59,618 nt of DNA from an uncultured Prevotellaceae bacterium (GTDB lineage Bacteria; Bacteroidota; Bacteroidia; Bacteroidales; Muribaculaceae), in the NCBI GenBank assembly GCA_900320055.1, contig ONQS01000014.1, positions 1-59,618 on the forward strand, given 5' to 3'. Of this stretch, positions 6,345-16,500 are shown piece by piece (within the stretch, counting starts at the first letter, position 1; each line of letters opens with the position of its first letter). Below the pieces are notes generated by a model. That model did no database searches, was not told the origin of the DNA, and saw nothing but the letters and a program-made list of their open reading frames with translations. Made by a program: the position numbers and the translations under genes.

Positions 6345-7775
6345 ATGGGATTTCTCGAAAGCATAGGACTACGAAAGAAGAGCGCCACCCCGGTGGAGGA
6401 GGCTCCCGCCGTCTCCAACGAGGCGACAGCCATCGAACTTGAGCGCAGGCTTGAGGTGATGGCACGGAAGATCACCTCGACGCCGTATGTGGCGAACGCG
6501 AATTTCGTTGCGCTCTACAACACCGTCCCCGAAGTGCAGTGGCCGATCAACTACATCGCCACCCGCTGCGCCGGTGCGAAGTACATGCTCAAGCGCTACG
6601 AGGACGACACCGTGGTGTGGGACAACGAGGTGATGAACCGCATCCTCGTGCAGCCTAACGCCTTCGAGACGTGGTACCGCACCATCTTCAAGCACTTTGC
6701 CTACAAGTTGCTTACAGGAAACTCGTACATCAAGGCTGCGATGAGTGATGCTTTCGCCGGTGCCGAGGTACTGTACCAGTGGTGCGACCGCTATGTGACG
6801 CTTGAGGCGCCGTTGGTGCACATCAAGTATCAGCGTTTCATCAACGACATCTACGGCGTCGCCGACATCGAGGACGTGGTGAAGTATTACACCCACGACA
6901 TCGACAGCTACTACCGCACCAAGCCCATCGACCCTCGCTGTGTCTTCCACGATAAGGACGACACGGTGGGGTGGATACCCAATGACCCGCTGAAGGCCAA
7001 GAGCCGCCTGTATGCCGCACTCAAGGCCATCAGCAACCTCATTGCCGTGTACGAGGCGCGAAATGTCATCTACGTCAAGCGTGGTGCGCTCGGCTGGCTC
7101 GTTTCCGACCAGAAGGACGAGATGGGCAGCAAGGCGCTGACCAAGGACGAGAAGAAGCAGATCCTGGAAGAGACCGACAAGATGTACGGTGTCGGTGAAG
7201 GCCAGTATCCCTACGGCATCAGCGACGTGAAGCTGCAGTTCATCCGCACGAACCTCAGCATCACCGAGCTGGAGCCCTTCGAGGAGACGCTGGCTGACGC
7301 CATCATCATAGCAGGTCTTTACGGCATCCCGAGTGTGCTCATTCCGCGAAAGGACCAGTCCACCTATGCGAACCAGGCGGCTGCAGAGAAAGCGGTGTAT
7401 TCGTCGGTAGTCATCCCGATGGTGCAGCGTTTCTGCCAGGAGTTCACCCGTTTCCTTGGCCTCGACAAGGACGGGCTGTACCTGGATGCCGACTTCAGCG
7501 ACGTGGACTGCCTGCAGACGGGCAAGAAGGAGGAGCAGGAGGTTCACCGCTCCATCACCGACCGCTGCAAGATTGAGTTCGAGAGTGCGTTGATCACCCT
7601 CAACGACTGGCGGGCTCAACAGGGCTACGAACGGGTGGAAGACCCGCTGTATGACAAGCTCATCAGCGAGATGACGCCCGACGAGATAGAGAGAGTAAAG
7701 AATTTCATTAACCAAACACCCAAACAAGATGAAGGAGAATTTTCAGCGCCTTCTGTACAGAACGAAGGCGAATGA
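6345..7775 (+). CDS. Portal protein (HK97/SPP1-like)
   Basis: The dodecameric portal through which DNA enters the capsid. The product is 476 residues from the ATG at 6345 (MGFLESIGLRKKSATP), a start typical of phage portals. A start at 6198 would place the promoter and terminator inside the gene. Landmarks of the Phage_portal family are YNTVPEVQWPINYIA, ETWYRTIFKHFAYKLLTGNSY and the C-terminal adhesion/core segment ELEPFEETLADAIIIAGLYG followed by GIPSVLI. The 3' end overlaps the protease gene by 47 bases. Position between terminase and protease confirms the call. Confidence 0.88.
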   Translation: MGFLESIGLRKKSATPVEEAPAVSNEATAIELERRLEVMARKITSTPYVANANFVALYNTVPEVQWPINYIATRCAGAKYMLKRYEDDTVVWDNEVMNRILVQPNAFETWYRTIFKHFAYKLLTGNSYIKAAMSDAFAGAEVLYQWCDRYVTLEAPLVHIKYQRFINDIYGVADIEDVVKYYTHDIDSYYRTKPIDPRCVFHDKDDTVGWIPNDPLKAKSRLYAALKAISNLIAVYEARNVIYVKRGALGWLVSDQKDEMGSKALTKDEKKQILEETDKMYGVGEGQYPYGISDVKLQFIRTNLSITELEPFEETLADAIIIAGLYGIPSVLIPRKDQSTYANQAAAEKAVYSSVVIPMVQRFCQEFTRFLGLDKDGLYLDADFSDVDCLQTGKKEEQEVHRSITDRCKIEFESALITLNDWRAQQGYERVEDPLYDKLISEMTPDEIERVKNFINQTPKQDEGEFSAPSVQNEGE

Positions 7776-8784
7776 TTTGGACGAGGCCAAAGGCATCGTG
7801 ACTGTTGCCGTTAACGGCATCGGGATTGTTGACTCCCAGAATGACATCTCAATGCCGGGCTCGTTCACGAAGACGTTGAGCGAGAACATCGCTCGCATGA
7901 AGTGGTTCCTTAACCATGACGTGACGCAGTTGCTTGGTGTGCCCCTGGAGGGCGAGGAGAAGGACGGAAACCTCGTTATGACCGGCCAGCTGAACCTCGC
8001 CAAGCAGATAGGGCGCGACACGTTGGAGGATTACAAGCTGTTCGCCTCTGCAGGAAGGACGCTTGAGCACTCCATCGGCGTGCAGGCCATCAAGCGTGAC
8101 AAGGAGGACAGGCGCAAGGTCCTGGAGTGGAAGATGTGGGAGTATTCCACGTTGACCAACTGGGGTTCCAATCCGCAGACGTTCCTTATCGGCATTAAGA
8201 ACGACAACGAGGGTGACGTTCGCAGAAACATCGAGTTTATCCGTCAGGCATTGAAGATGCGCTATTCGGATGCTCGCTTAAAGGAATACGAGATGAGACT
8301 TGACATGCTTAACAAAGCGCTTGAGGGCGCGGTAATCGTTACCTGTCCCCATTGCGGGCAGGAGTTTGTGTGGGACGATGCCGAGAAGCACACGTTCAGC
8401 CAGCAGGTGTTAGAGACCGCCAACATGTACCTGCGCTGGATCGCTGAGGACATCGTCGCAGAGGAGATGAGCAAGCTGGCACCCGAAATCCGCGAGGCTG
8501 TCTTGTCTATCCTCTCGCCCGTACTGAGCAAGTGCAACGGCAAGATTGACGTGGAGATGGTCGAGAAGTCGCTGAGCGACATCGCCGAGTACGCCTATTG
8601 CCCGCACTGCTATTCCAGAGTTTACAAATCGACAATCATGCAAGAGCAATCCGCTCCCGTCACCGAGAAGACCGAGGATGAGCCGTCAGACGACACTCAT
8701 GCCGAGGGCGAAGGTGCAAAGGGAGAGAAAGCCGCTGGTAGCACTTTCTTCGGTAGCCTCAATGCTGTAATCGAGAAACACTAA
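7729..8784 (+). CDS. Prohead protease (HK97 U35/S78 family)
   Basis: A 351-residue serine protease that matures the capsid. The catalytic His is H63 in FLNHDVTQLLG and the Ser is S115 in TLEHSIGV, the spacing and context of the S78 family. AKGIVTVAVNGIGIVDSQND and SMPGSFTKTL are the usual N-terminal strands. The C-terminal half is unusual: it carries CPHCGQEF and CPHCYSRV, a probable zinc site, and an acidic end, so it may double as a scaffold domain. It overlaps the portal gene by 47 bases and precedes the major capsid gene, as in HK97-like head operons. Confidence 0.88.
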   Translation: MKENFQRLLYRTKANDLDEAKGIVTVAVNGIGIVDSQNDISMPGSFTKTLSENIARMKWFLNHDVTQLLGVPLEGEEKDGNLVMTGQLNLAKQIGRDTLEDYKLFASAGRTLEHSIGVQAIKRDKEDRRKVLEWKMWEYSTLTNWGSNPQTFLIGIKNDNEGDVRRNIEFIRQALKMRYSDARLKEYEMRLDMLNKALEGAVIVTCPHCGQEFVWDDAEKHTFSQQVLETANMYLRWIAEDIVAEEMSKLAPEIREAVLSILSPVLSKCNGKIDVEMVEKSLSDIAEYAYCPHCYSRVYKSTIMQEQSAPVTEKTEDEPSDDTHAEGEGAKGEKAAGSTFFGSLNAVIEKH

Positions 8785-8806
8785 CCATTTAATCTTTTTT
8801 ATTCTC

Positions 8807-10393
8807 ATGAAGGTAAAGAAAGAAGACTTCGGGTACAACCTGGACGCCATTCAGGATCCCGAGCAGAAGAAGTTCATGGAGAGCATTCTCGGTGCGATGG
8901 CTGACATCGTCAACAAGGCCACCGAAGGTATGCTTACCCAGAAGGATGTTGACAACAAGTTCAACGGCATCAACGACAAGCTCAAGGGCTATGACGCTGA
9001 GAAGTTCGACCAGCTGGTGAAGGACAACGAGCAGTTGCGTGAGATGCTCAAGAAGAGCATGGACGTGATTGAGAAGGCCCACAAGACTCCCAACGGCATG
9101 GAGGTTATCAGCAAGTTCGACGAGCGTCTGAACGCTATGTTCGACAGCGAGAAGTTCCAGGACTTCGTTGAGGGCCGTACCCGCAAGAGCGGTGCTTTCG
9201 ACGGCTTCAGCCTGAAGGACATCGTGAGCATCACCGCCAACGGTGCCGACGGTGCCAACTACACCGGCGACAACCTGATTTCCCAGCAGGACCAGCGCTA
9301 CTTCAGCAAGTACAACCCCGCCAAGCTGCACATGCGTGACGTGGTGAACGTGCTCCAGGGCGACCCCGAGTACCCCACCTACACCTTCGGCCAGGTTTCG
9401 ACTGTTGACCGCAACATCCGTTACGTCACCGAGAACGGCGAACTCCCCGAGAGCTCGTTCTCGCTGAAGGAGGTTACCGCCAACACCGCCCGCATCGGTA
9501 CCCACCTCAAGGTGTCGCGCCGTATGCTGAAGAGCCGCATTTTCCTGCGCTCTTGGCTGCTGGCCACCCTGCCTGACCGCATCTACTTGGCAGAGGACTG
9601 GGGCATGCTGTTCGGTGACGGCACCGGCGAGAACTTGCTCGGTGTTGCCAACCAGACCGGTTGCGTTCCCGTGGAGACCATCATCGGCACTGCCGTGGTT
9701 ACCCTCGCCGCTGGTTCCGTTGAGTCGTTCACTTCCTACAACAGTGGTGCCGACACCATCCTTGAGTTCAAGGCTCCGCAGCCCGACATCATGGAAGGCA
9801 TGAAGATTACCCTCGCCGCTACTGGCGTGGATGCAGCCAACACCACCTACGACGTCATCAAGATGAACGACCGTCAGATCCTGCTGAAGGGCCTCGCCTA
9901 CAGCAGCAGCCTGAGCAAGGCCAACACCACCGCTGTTGTCCGCCACGGTGCTTACCAGAGCATCGCCCTGCCCAACTCGGCTGACGTCATCAACACCATC
10001 TTCGCTGTGATGAACTACGCCCAGTACAGCCCCAGTGCCATCGTGCTGAACCCCATCACCGTGAACGCCATCATGGCTGAGAAGGACACCACTGGCCGCA
10101 ACCTGGGTCTCGTCGTTGGCAACAACGGCGTGAAGTACATCGGCGGTGTTCCCGTCATCGAGCTGAACAGCATCCCCGTTGGCAAGTACCTCGTTGGTGA
10201 CTTCATCAACGCAGCCAACCTCATCGACTACACCACCTTGAGTGTTGAGTTCGCTGAGGACGTCGACACGAAGTTGAAGAACTACGTTGCCGTCATCGCA
10301 CAGGAAGAGGTTATCTTCCCCGTTTACATGCCTTGGGCCTTCGCTTACGGCTCGCTTGCTGACGTGAAGACCGCAATCACCAAGCCTGCCTAA
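8807..10393 (+). CDS. Major capsid protein (HK97 fold)
   Basis: A 528-residue shell subunit. The first about 115 residues are helical and charged (LKGYDAEKFDQLVKDNEQLR), a scaffold-like delta domain likely removed by the upstream protease. The rest shows HK97-type landmarks: SLKEVTANTARIGTHLKVSR, YLAEDWGMLFGDGTG, SAIVLNPITVNAIM and ELNSIPVGKYLVGDF. An inserted beta-rich stretch at about 290-350 may be a surface domain. Codon bias is strong, as expected for the most abundant virion protein. It lies 22 bases after the protease and 2 bases before the next gene. Confidence 0.9.
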   Translation: MKVKKEDFGYNLDAIQDPEQKKFMESILGAMADIVNKATEGMLTQKDVDNKFNGINDKLKGYDAEKFDQLVKDNEQLREMLKKSMDVIEKAHKTPNGMEVISKFDERLNAMFDSEKFQDFVEGRTRKSGAFDGFSLKDIVSITANGADGANYTGDNLISQQDQRYFSKYNPAKLHMRDVVNVLQGDPEYPTYTFGQVSTVDRNIRYVTENGELPESSFSLKEVTANTARIGTHLKVSRRMLKSRIFLRSWLLATLPDRIYLAEDWGMLFGDGTGENLLGVANQTGCVPVETIIGTAVVTLAAGSVESFTSYNSGADTILEFKAPQPDIMEGMKITLAATGVDAANTTYDVIKMNDRQILLKGLAYSSSLSKANTTAVVRHGAYQSIALPNSADVINTIFAVMNYAQYSPSAIVLNPITVNAIMAEKDTTGRNLGLVVGNNGVKYIGGVPVIELNSIPVGKYLVGDFINAANLIDYTTLSVEFAEDVDTKLKNYVAVIAQEEVIFPVYMPWAFAYGSLADVKTAITKPA

Positions 10394-10395
10394 CC

Positions 10396-10593
10396 ATGAA
10401 GTATATCCTGGAAGGTCCGCAGGCTGACGTGGTGCTTCAGGAGAACCGCTACCGCATCGCAATGGGGATGGTGAAAATCACCCCCGTTGCCGATGAGGTG
10501 GAGGAGACCCCCGAGGAGAAGAAGGCAGAGCCCGAGGTGTCCGACACCAAGGACGTTGCCCCTGCTGATAAGAAGAAACCCGCCAAGAAGTGA
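10396..10593 (+). CDS. Small capsid-linked protein with Lys/Pro tail (65 aa)
   Basis: Not recognised. It has 65 residues: a short globular start (MKYILEGPQADVVLQENRYR) and a charged low-complexity end finishing DKKKPAKK. The start codon is 2 bases after the capsid stop, so the gene is probably coupled to it. A similar lysine/proline end (KPEVKPAKKSKK) is found in the small gene following the tail-tube gene at 12580. It could be a minor capsid or DNA-binding protein; there is no evidence for either. Confidence 0.65.
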   Translation: MKYILEGPQADVVLQENRYRIAMGMVKITPVADEVEETPEEKKAEPEVSDTKDVAPADKKKPAKK

Positions 10594-10601
10594 CATGAAC
10601 G

Positions 10602-11141
10602 ATGAACCTCATTGATTGCTCATATTTCTACACCGGTCCTCTCGCTATCGAGAATGCGAAGGCCACCGATGACCTCGACAACAACGCTTATGCTGTCCAG
10701 GAGGCCATCAATGGCTACATCGAGCACTACCAGGACGAGTTCCTGGACAAGATGGTGGGTGAAGCCGTCGCCGCCCAGGTGAAGTACCACCTTGCTGCCG
10801 TCGAGGCCTATGAGCTGGCTTTGGCGAATGCAGAGGATGGCGAGGAGGTGGAGCCCTATGCAGACGATGATGCAGAGGAACTGTGCGAGAAGCTCCGCAT
10901 GTCGTTCGCCCATTACGTCTATTTCAAGATGGTGGGTGACTGCAATCAGACGATGACCATCACCGGACTGATGCGGATCAAGTCGGCCAACGACAACCAG
11001 CCTCCGCGCCAGCGCATGGTGTCGGTATGGAACCACATGGTGGAACTGAACAAGAAGTTCGTGAAGTGGGCCGAGACGAGCAGTTATGAGGTGTTCTATC
11101 ACGTCAACATGGTAACTCCCATTAACCAGTTCAATATTTGA
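10602..11141 (+). CDS. Head-tail connector-type protein (179 aa)
   Basis: A soluble, mostly helical protein of 179 residues. Its position right after the capsid gene and before the probable neck and tail-tube genes matches the gp6-like connector slot. Segments AYAVQEAINGYIEHYQDEFL and LRMSFAHYVYFKMVGDCNQT resemble DUF6712-like proteins of bacteroidete phages, but the similarity is recalled by eye only. The role in the head-tail joint is inferred from gene order. Confidence 0.6.
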   Translation: MNLIDCSYFYTGPLAIENAKATDDLDNNAYAVQEAINGYIEHYQDEFLDKMVGEAVAAQVKYHLAAVEAYELALANAEDGEEVEPYADDDAEELCEKLRMSFAHYVYFKMVGDCNQTMTITGLMRIKSANDNQPPRQRMVSVWNHMVELNKKFVKWAETSSYEVFYHVNMVTPINQFNI

Positions 11142-11145
11142 CGCA

Positions 11146-11733
11146 ATGGACCAGATAGAGGATATTTTCGCAAGTGTGGTGGAAGCAGTAGGCCGTTCCG
11201 TTAGCATCATCAAGACCAAGGCGGACGGCACCACCGAGGCTGTGGCGGGTGTAGGCATCAACTACATCTTCGGCTCGGCCCAGTACATCAAGGACATGCT
11301 CGACGTGCGCAGCAAGGGCGTGGGCAGCAATATGCCGCTCAAGTTCCCGCTGATTGCTTTGCAGACGCCGAATGTGCAGACGGTGGACAGCGGCGACTAC
11401 CAGTACCGCACGAAAATCAACCTCATCATTGCCTGTTCGTCGAAGAAGGAGTGGTCTAATGAGAAGCGTATGGAGACGTCGTTCAAGCGCATCCTGTTGC
11501 CCATCTACGAGAAGCTGGTTGATGTGCTGCTGCATGACAGCCGCTTCGAGTGGAACTATGGTGGGCTTGAATACGTCCCGCATACGATGTCCAAGAACTT
11601 CGATTACGGCCGTTACGGTGCGATGACGCCCAGCGGTCAGGAGGTGAGCGAGCCGATAGATGCTATCGACGTGCGCAGCCTCGAAATTAAGGTTAACAAT
11701 CAAAACTGCATAAGAGAATATGTCAAGACTTAG
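11146..11733 (+). CDS. Probable neck/tail-completion protein (195 aa)
   Basis: 195 residues, no membrane segment. It has a hydrophobic strand-rich middle (KINLIIACSSKKEW) and a C-terminus ending in a strand (IDAIDVRSLEIKVNNQNCIR). Its 3' end overlaps the next gene by 14 bases. The slot between connector and tail tube is normally filled by stopper and tail-terminator proteins, and the size fits. No family was recognised, so the function is inferred from synteny alone. Confidence 0.6.
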   Translation: MDQIEDIFASVVEAVGRSVSIIKTKADGTTEAVAGVGINYIFGSAQYIKDMLDVRSKGVGSNMPLKFPLIALQTPNVQTVDSGDYQYRTKINLIIACSSKKEWSNEKRMETSFKRILLPIYEKLVDVLLHDSRFEWNYGGLEYVPHTMSKNFDYGRYGAMTPSGQEVSEPIDAIDVRSLEIKVNNQNCIREYVKT

Positions 11734-12574
11734 AACCTGTAAGACTGCATCGTTCTTCAGCGGTCAGTCTATCTGCGAAATCGACTACAACAAGGTCAAA
11801 GCGATGATCCTCGTTGAGCACGGCACCAAGCTGTCTTACGACTCGCTCGCTGACCTGCGTGAAATGTGCCATGCCGACCTGCCCAACCGCGCCTACGGTT
11901 TCCCCGCCATCATCAACTGGGAGCCCAGCGGCGGCGAGGCTCAAATCAGCCAGGTAGGTTACGGCCCCAACGCCTACAACGGCATGAGCGCCCGTACCGA
12001 TGCCTTCACCCTTGACGCGTACCGTCACTATCTGCGTGCGCAGATCCTGAAGAACGCCAACAAGGTGTGGGACATGTACCTCATTGACGCCCGCAACAAC
12101 CTCTACGGTCTCACCGACCCCGAGGGCGGCGACGTGCTTTGCGGTATCCCCGTGACCATGTACCCCAGCGGCAACGACCATGAGGGTGCAAGCGACAAGG
12201 CCTCTCTCGTGGTGAACGTCATTTACCAGGATGTCGAGGATTACATGATCCGTCTGGACGTTGTGCCCTTGGACTACGAGGCTCTGACCGCCGTTTACGG
12301 CCTGATGCCCGTGACCCTTGAGAAGCAGGGCAGCACCGGCAACAACTACAAGGTTGTCGAGTTCTACGGCAAGGGCGACGCCACTTCCAAGTACGGTGCT
12401 CTGCTGGGTGGAACTGCCGCAACGAACGTGATTGACGGCGTGACTGCCGCCACCTATGATGCCACCGAGAACGTGCTGCAGCTGACCGCCTCTCAAGGCG
12501 CTACTCCCGCGTTGAAGAAGGCATCCGTGCTCTGCACCAACGGCATCTATGGCATCGAGCCCTACAAAGCCTGA
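11720..12574 (+). CDS. Probable major tail (tube) protein
   Basis: A 284-residue protein with strong codon bias, consistent with an abundant virion component. It lies between neck and tape-measure genes, the usual place of the tail tube. It is beta-rich with many Gly/Asn turns, and the C-terminal part (LLGGTAATNVIDGVTAATYD) looks like an added surface Ig-like or repeat domain. It overlaps the preceding gene by 14 bases. No family motif was recognised; the function is assigned by order and expression signature. Confidence 0.6.
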   Translation: MSRLRTCKTASFFSGQSICEIDYNKVKAMILVEHGTKLSYDSLADLREMCHADLPNRAYGFPAIINWEPSGGEAQISQVGYGPNAYNGMSARTDAFTLDAYRHYLRAQILKNANKVWDMYLIDARNNLYGLTDPEGGDVLCGIPVTMYPSGNDHEGASDKASLVVNVIYQDVEDYMIRLDVVPLDYEALTAVYGLMPVTLEKQGSTGNNYKVVEFYGKGDATSKYGALLGGTAATNVIDGVTAATYDATENVLQLTASQGATPALKKASVLCTNGIYGIEPYKA

Positions 12575-12579
12575 TCGCC

Positions 12580-12771
12580 ATGTTCTACGAAGGTGTAGCC
12601 TTCGTCGAGGAAGCCTGTGCGAAGATGACCAAGGAGGAGTTCATTGAGCACCACAAGGGAGTCTTTTGGCAGGACCGCGACGAACAGACCCGCGAAAAGA
12701 TGCTTGCGGACGTCTATGAGCGGATGTTCGGGAAACCCGAAGTAAAGCCCGCCAAGAAGAGCAAGAAGTAA
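12580..12771 (+). CDS. Small protein after tail tube, Lys/Pro tail (63 aa)
   Basis: 63 residues, helical and charged (EEACAKMTKEEFIEHHKGVF), ending KPEVKPAKKSKK like the small protein behind the capsid gene. It begins 5 bases after the tail-tube stop and is followed by a terminator hairpin. The slot between tail tube and tape measure often holds tail-assembly chaperones, but no slippery site for a -1 frameshift was seen here. Function unknown. Confidence 0.6.
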   Translation: MFYEGVAFVEEACAKMTKEEFIEHHKGVFWQDRDEQTREKMLADVYERMFGKPEVKPAKKSKK

Positions 12772-12777
12772 TCAATC

Positions 12778-12815
12778 GGGGCATTCCGCTGCTTGTGGGG
12801 TGCCCCTTTTATTTT
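12778..12815 (+). terminator. Terminator after the head/tail-tube block
   Basis: GGGGCA (12778-12783) and TGCCCC (12801-12806) form a 6-bp GC-rich stem followed by TTTTATTTT. It ends the capsid-to-tail-tube operon or lowers readthrough into the tape-measure block. Confidence 0.75.
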
Positions 12816-12822
12816 CCATGAT

Positions 12823-13368
12823 ATGACAATCGCCGAAGTGAGGGACAAGGTTAAGCGCATCAAGGACGGCATAGAGCCCGAGGTGCTGCAGTGCATGGAC
12901 GAGAACGCCAACGAGATGGCGGTTTCCGTCCGTGAGCAGCTGTATTCGGGTATCGACGGCCGTGGCGCACCATTGTCGCCGTCATATTCCGAAGACCCGT
13001 GGTTCCAGAACAGGCGTGCCGGCTTCTACGATGAGGAATACGACATGTGGGTGCCCTGTTATATGCACCCCGAGCGGTACATAGCATGGAAGGAACACAT
13101 CACGCCACCCGAGCCGAGCTCCCGCCTGGGGCTCCCGGCAAGGGACATCGACACCCCGAACCTGTTCATCGTGGGCACGTTCCACGGCTCCATCAGCGCC
13201 AGGGGCACGTCGAATGGTGTCGAAATCTTCACCTTCGGCTGGGATGAAGGTCCCGCCGTCGAGCGCAAGTACGGCTCGCAGATCTTCGGATTGAGCGACC
13301 CTGCCGTGGCGCATTTCAACGAAAACTTCCTGTGGCCGTGGCTGCGTAACTGGTTCGAGACGTTATGA
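12823..13368 (+). CDS. Phage structural/tail protein of unknown type (181 aa)
   Basis: The ATG at 12823 (MTIAEVRDKVKRI) is preferred; the longer reading from a GTG at 12793 would begin inside the terminator stem. The product starts with a helix (VKRIKDGIEPEVLQCMDENA) and then includes VREQLYSGIDGRGAPLSPSY, a pattern seen in small tail-completion proteins of the HK97-gp10 kind. The later part contains NLFIVGTFHGSISA. Its stop overlaps the next start (ATGA). Role not established. Confidence 0.6.
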   Translation: MTIAEVRDKVKRIKDGIEPEVLQCMDENANEMAVSVREQLYSGIDGRGAPLSPSYSEDPWFQNRRAGFYDEEYDMWVPCYMHPERYIAWKEHITPPEPSSRLGLPARDIDTPNLFIVGTFHGSISARGTSNGVEIFTFGWDEGPAVERKYGSQIFGLSDPAVAHFNENFLWPWLRNWFETL

Positions 13369-13553
13369 GCTGCAGGTGTCAACAGGAGCAATGGCAGAGG
13401 GACCTCAAGAAACAGGAGGAACTTGCCAAGAAAACGGCGGTCATGCTGGACTGCCCTCAGGTTCTCTACCGCACGGATGACGGACGTTTCGGCTTCGTCA
13501 GTGAGGGGAACGAGTATAACGGTGAATTTTACGAAATCATAACGCAATACTGA
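13365..13553 (+). CDS. Small phage protein (62 aa)
   Basis: 62 residues, starting with a helix (CQQEQWQRDLKKQEELAKKT) and ending in strands (DGRFGFVSEGNEYNGEFYEI). The start overlaps the previous stop as ATGA and the stop is one base before the tape-measure ATG, so it sits in a tightly packed operon. No family was recognised; the position before the tape measure suggests a tail-assembly role. Confidence 0.55.
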   Translation: MSCRCQQEQWQRDLKKQEELAKKTAVMLDCPQVLYRTDDGRFGFVSEGNEYNGEFYEIITQY

Positions 13554-13554
13554 T

Positions 13555-16500
13555 ATGGCAAACGAAACACTGATTACCGACCTTGTCGCCCAAGAAGCGC
13601 TTGACCAGCTGGCGGCCCTCGACCAGGCGATGCAGGACACGTTGGACAAATACACCGAAGTTGGGAAAGAACTCGCCAAGGGCTTGAAAATCCCCGTTGA
13701 GGTGCAGGGTGACCTCGACAAGGTTACCCAGGTGTATAACACGCAGATGAAAAACGCTGCGCAGACCACCCAGCAGCTGACGCAGATCCAGCAGCAACAG
13801 CAGCAGGTCATCGCCAACACCACCAACACCATCTCCCGCCAGTTGGCCGAGCAGGAGAAGCTGAATAAGGCGCAGCGTGAGGCATATACCGAGCAGCAGC
13901 GAGGCCTCGACATCGCCAAGAACGTCCTCGGTACGCATGACCAGAACATCGAGCGTATGGCTAAGCTCAACAAGGAACTGAAGAACCTGAAGGATGCCTA
14001 CAAGCAACAGGCCATAACTGCTGAGGATTACACCCGCAGGGAACTGGAACTCAAGACCGCCAAACAGGAGTTGCAGAAGATCCTCAACAACGAGACCAAG
14101 ATGATGCAAGCTGCCGAAGGTTCCTATCAGCGACTGTCGTTGCAGTTGGAGCGCATGAAGATGGCGCAGAAACAACTCAACGAGGAAGAGAAACGTGGTG
14201 CAGACGGTCAGGCATTGGAGAAGGAGATACAGGCTTTGGATGCCCACCTCAAGGATATGGCCGCTGATATGGGCGAGTTCCAACGCAATGTGGGCAACTA
14301 TGCCATTGCCGGCAAGTCGCTGCGTACCGAGCTGAAGGAACTCACCATGCAGATGGCGCAGATGTTGGCTGATGGAGTTGACCCCACCAGTGAGGCGTTC
14401 CTGGAGGTCGCCGAGCGTGCCGGTACCCTCAAGGATGCGATGGCCGATGCCAAGGACACCATCAACGACTATGCCAACGACACGCAGGGACTGACACAGG
14501 GTATCAGTGTCATTGAGACCGCTGTCGGCGGCTGGCAGGCGTTGGAAGGCGCTATGTCCGCCTTCGGCATGGAAAATGAGGATGCCGCCAGGGCTACCCA
14601 AAAACTGATGGGCATCATGTCGCTGATGAACGGCATCCAGAAGGTGAGCACCGAGCTCACCACAAACGGCACAGGTGCTTATCGTGCCTATCATGCCATC
14701 TTGAAACTGTTGGGCATTGAGAAAGCCGCACTCACCACCGCGACGGCTGCCGAGGCCACCGCACAACAGGCCGAGGCGACTGCTGCGACCGAGAATGCCG
14801 TTGCTCAGGCTGCAGGTGCCACCGCCACTGAAGCTGCTACGGTAGCAGCCGGCGCCCACACCGCTGCAGTGGGAGTAGAGACTGCCGCCTTGACGGGTGC
14901 CACTACTGCCGCCACCGCCTTGAAAGTCGCCCTTGCCGCATTGGGTATCGGTGCGGTGATTGCACTGATTGTCGCCCTGTATGAAGGCATCAAGGAGTTC
15001 AACGAGGAAGCCGAGAAGTCAGCAGAGATTTCTCACGGGCTGAACGAAGCGATGAAGGAGGGCGAGAAGAGCACCGCAGCCACCGCTGCAGAGATGAAGT
15101 ACTATGTTGGTGTTGTGAACGACTTCAACGGGTCTGCCGAGGAAGAGAAAAGACTGGTCGATGAACTGAACTCCAAGTATGGCGAATCGATTGGCTACTA
15201 CCAAAGCATTGCACAATGGAAGTCCGCTTTGACGTCCATTAGCGAATATTACATTGACGTGCTGAAGTGGGAGGCCATTGCCCAGGCTAACCTGCAGAAG
15301 TATGCCGAGGCGACTGCCGAAGGGAACCTTGACGCTGCTGCCGCCTATGAGAAGCAGTTCGAGTTCTACAAGAAGATGGCTGCCCAGCAGTCGAAAGTCG
15401 TGCAGAACCTGGTGAAACTTCATGGCGGCGGCACGAAACCGACCTCGTCCAAGTCTTCACGTTCAGGCCGCAGGTCCACCAACACCAAGGCCGACAACGG
15501 TGCCGAGGATGCCGAGAAGCAGATGCAGGAACTCATCAACGAGGCAAACGATATGCTTGACGAGTGGCAGAAGTCCGCTACGCAGCGTGCCATCGCCATC
15601 ACCGCCATTGTCACCACCACTTCGGCTGAAGCCTTCAAGGAGCAGGTGGAGGATGTTCGTAAGCTCTACGGCACCCTTACCGAGCAGATTGAGGAGAACC
15701 GAGACAAGGCGATAGCCGCCGAAGAGGAGAAATACGCGAAGGCAAAAGAAGAGGCTAAAAAATATGGAAAATCTACAAAGGAACTTGACGAAGCGTTAAT
15801 ATCTGCGAGGACGGCCATGTGGAACGACTATCAGCGGCAGATTGAGGAAAACACCGCCGACATGGAGGCCACCATCGCCGACATGCGCGCCGACCGTCTG
15901 GCACTCATCGAGGAAGAGAACGAGCAGGAGATAGCCTCCATTGTCGCCTCCAATGCCGAGAAGGCCAACATCCTGCGTGAGCTCTACCTCGAGGAACTGC
16001 GCCAGGCTGAGGGTAACGAGAAGAAGATCCAGGAAGTAAGGAAACGCTATGCCAAGGAGTCTGCAGAACTTTCCGAGCAGAACGCCATCGACGTCGCGAA
16101 TGCCACCATCAAGGGACTTGAACAGGCCCTCGCCATTGAAGACCTGACCGACGATGAGCGCAAGCACATAGCCGAGCAACTCGCCAAGGCGAAGGCCGAC
16201 CTCGCCAAAGCCGTGGGCGATGCCGAGGAGAAACAGCTTGAACGCACGCTGAAGGACGAGCAGGAAGGCCGCGACGGACGTATCGAGGCCATGCAGAAGT
16301 GGGCACAGAAAGCAGCCGAGACCATCGGCAACGTCTCCGACCTGTTCACAGCCATGTATGACAATCAGATCGAGAAGATTGAGGAGCAGATGGAGGCCGA
16401 ACAGGCGCACCATGATGCTGCGATAGCGCAGATTGATGAACTTGAGGAGCATGGTGTCATCACCAAGGAAGAGGCCGAACTCCGCAAGCGCGAAATCGAG

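Noticed and set aside
6369-7727. Minus-strand open frame of 452 codons opposite the portal gene
   Set aside because: Antisense shadow; the portal protein is recognisable and the shadow is not.
8789-10462. Long minus-strand open frame (557 codons) opposite the capsid gene
   Set aside because: It is the shadow of a gene with strong codon bias; composition is Val/Gly/Leu/His-rich without any fold, and the capsid protein on the other strand is clear.
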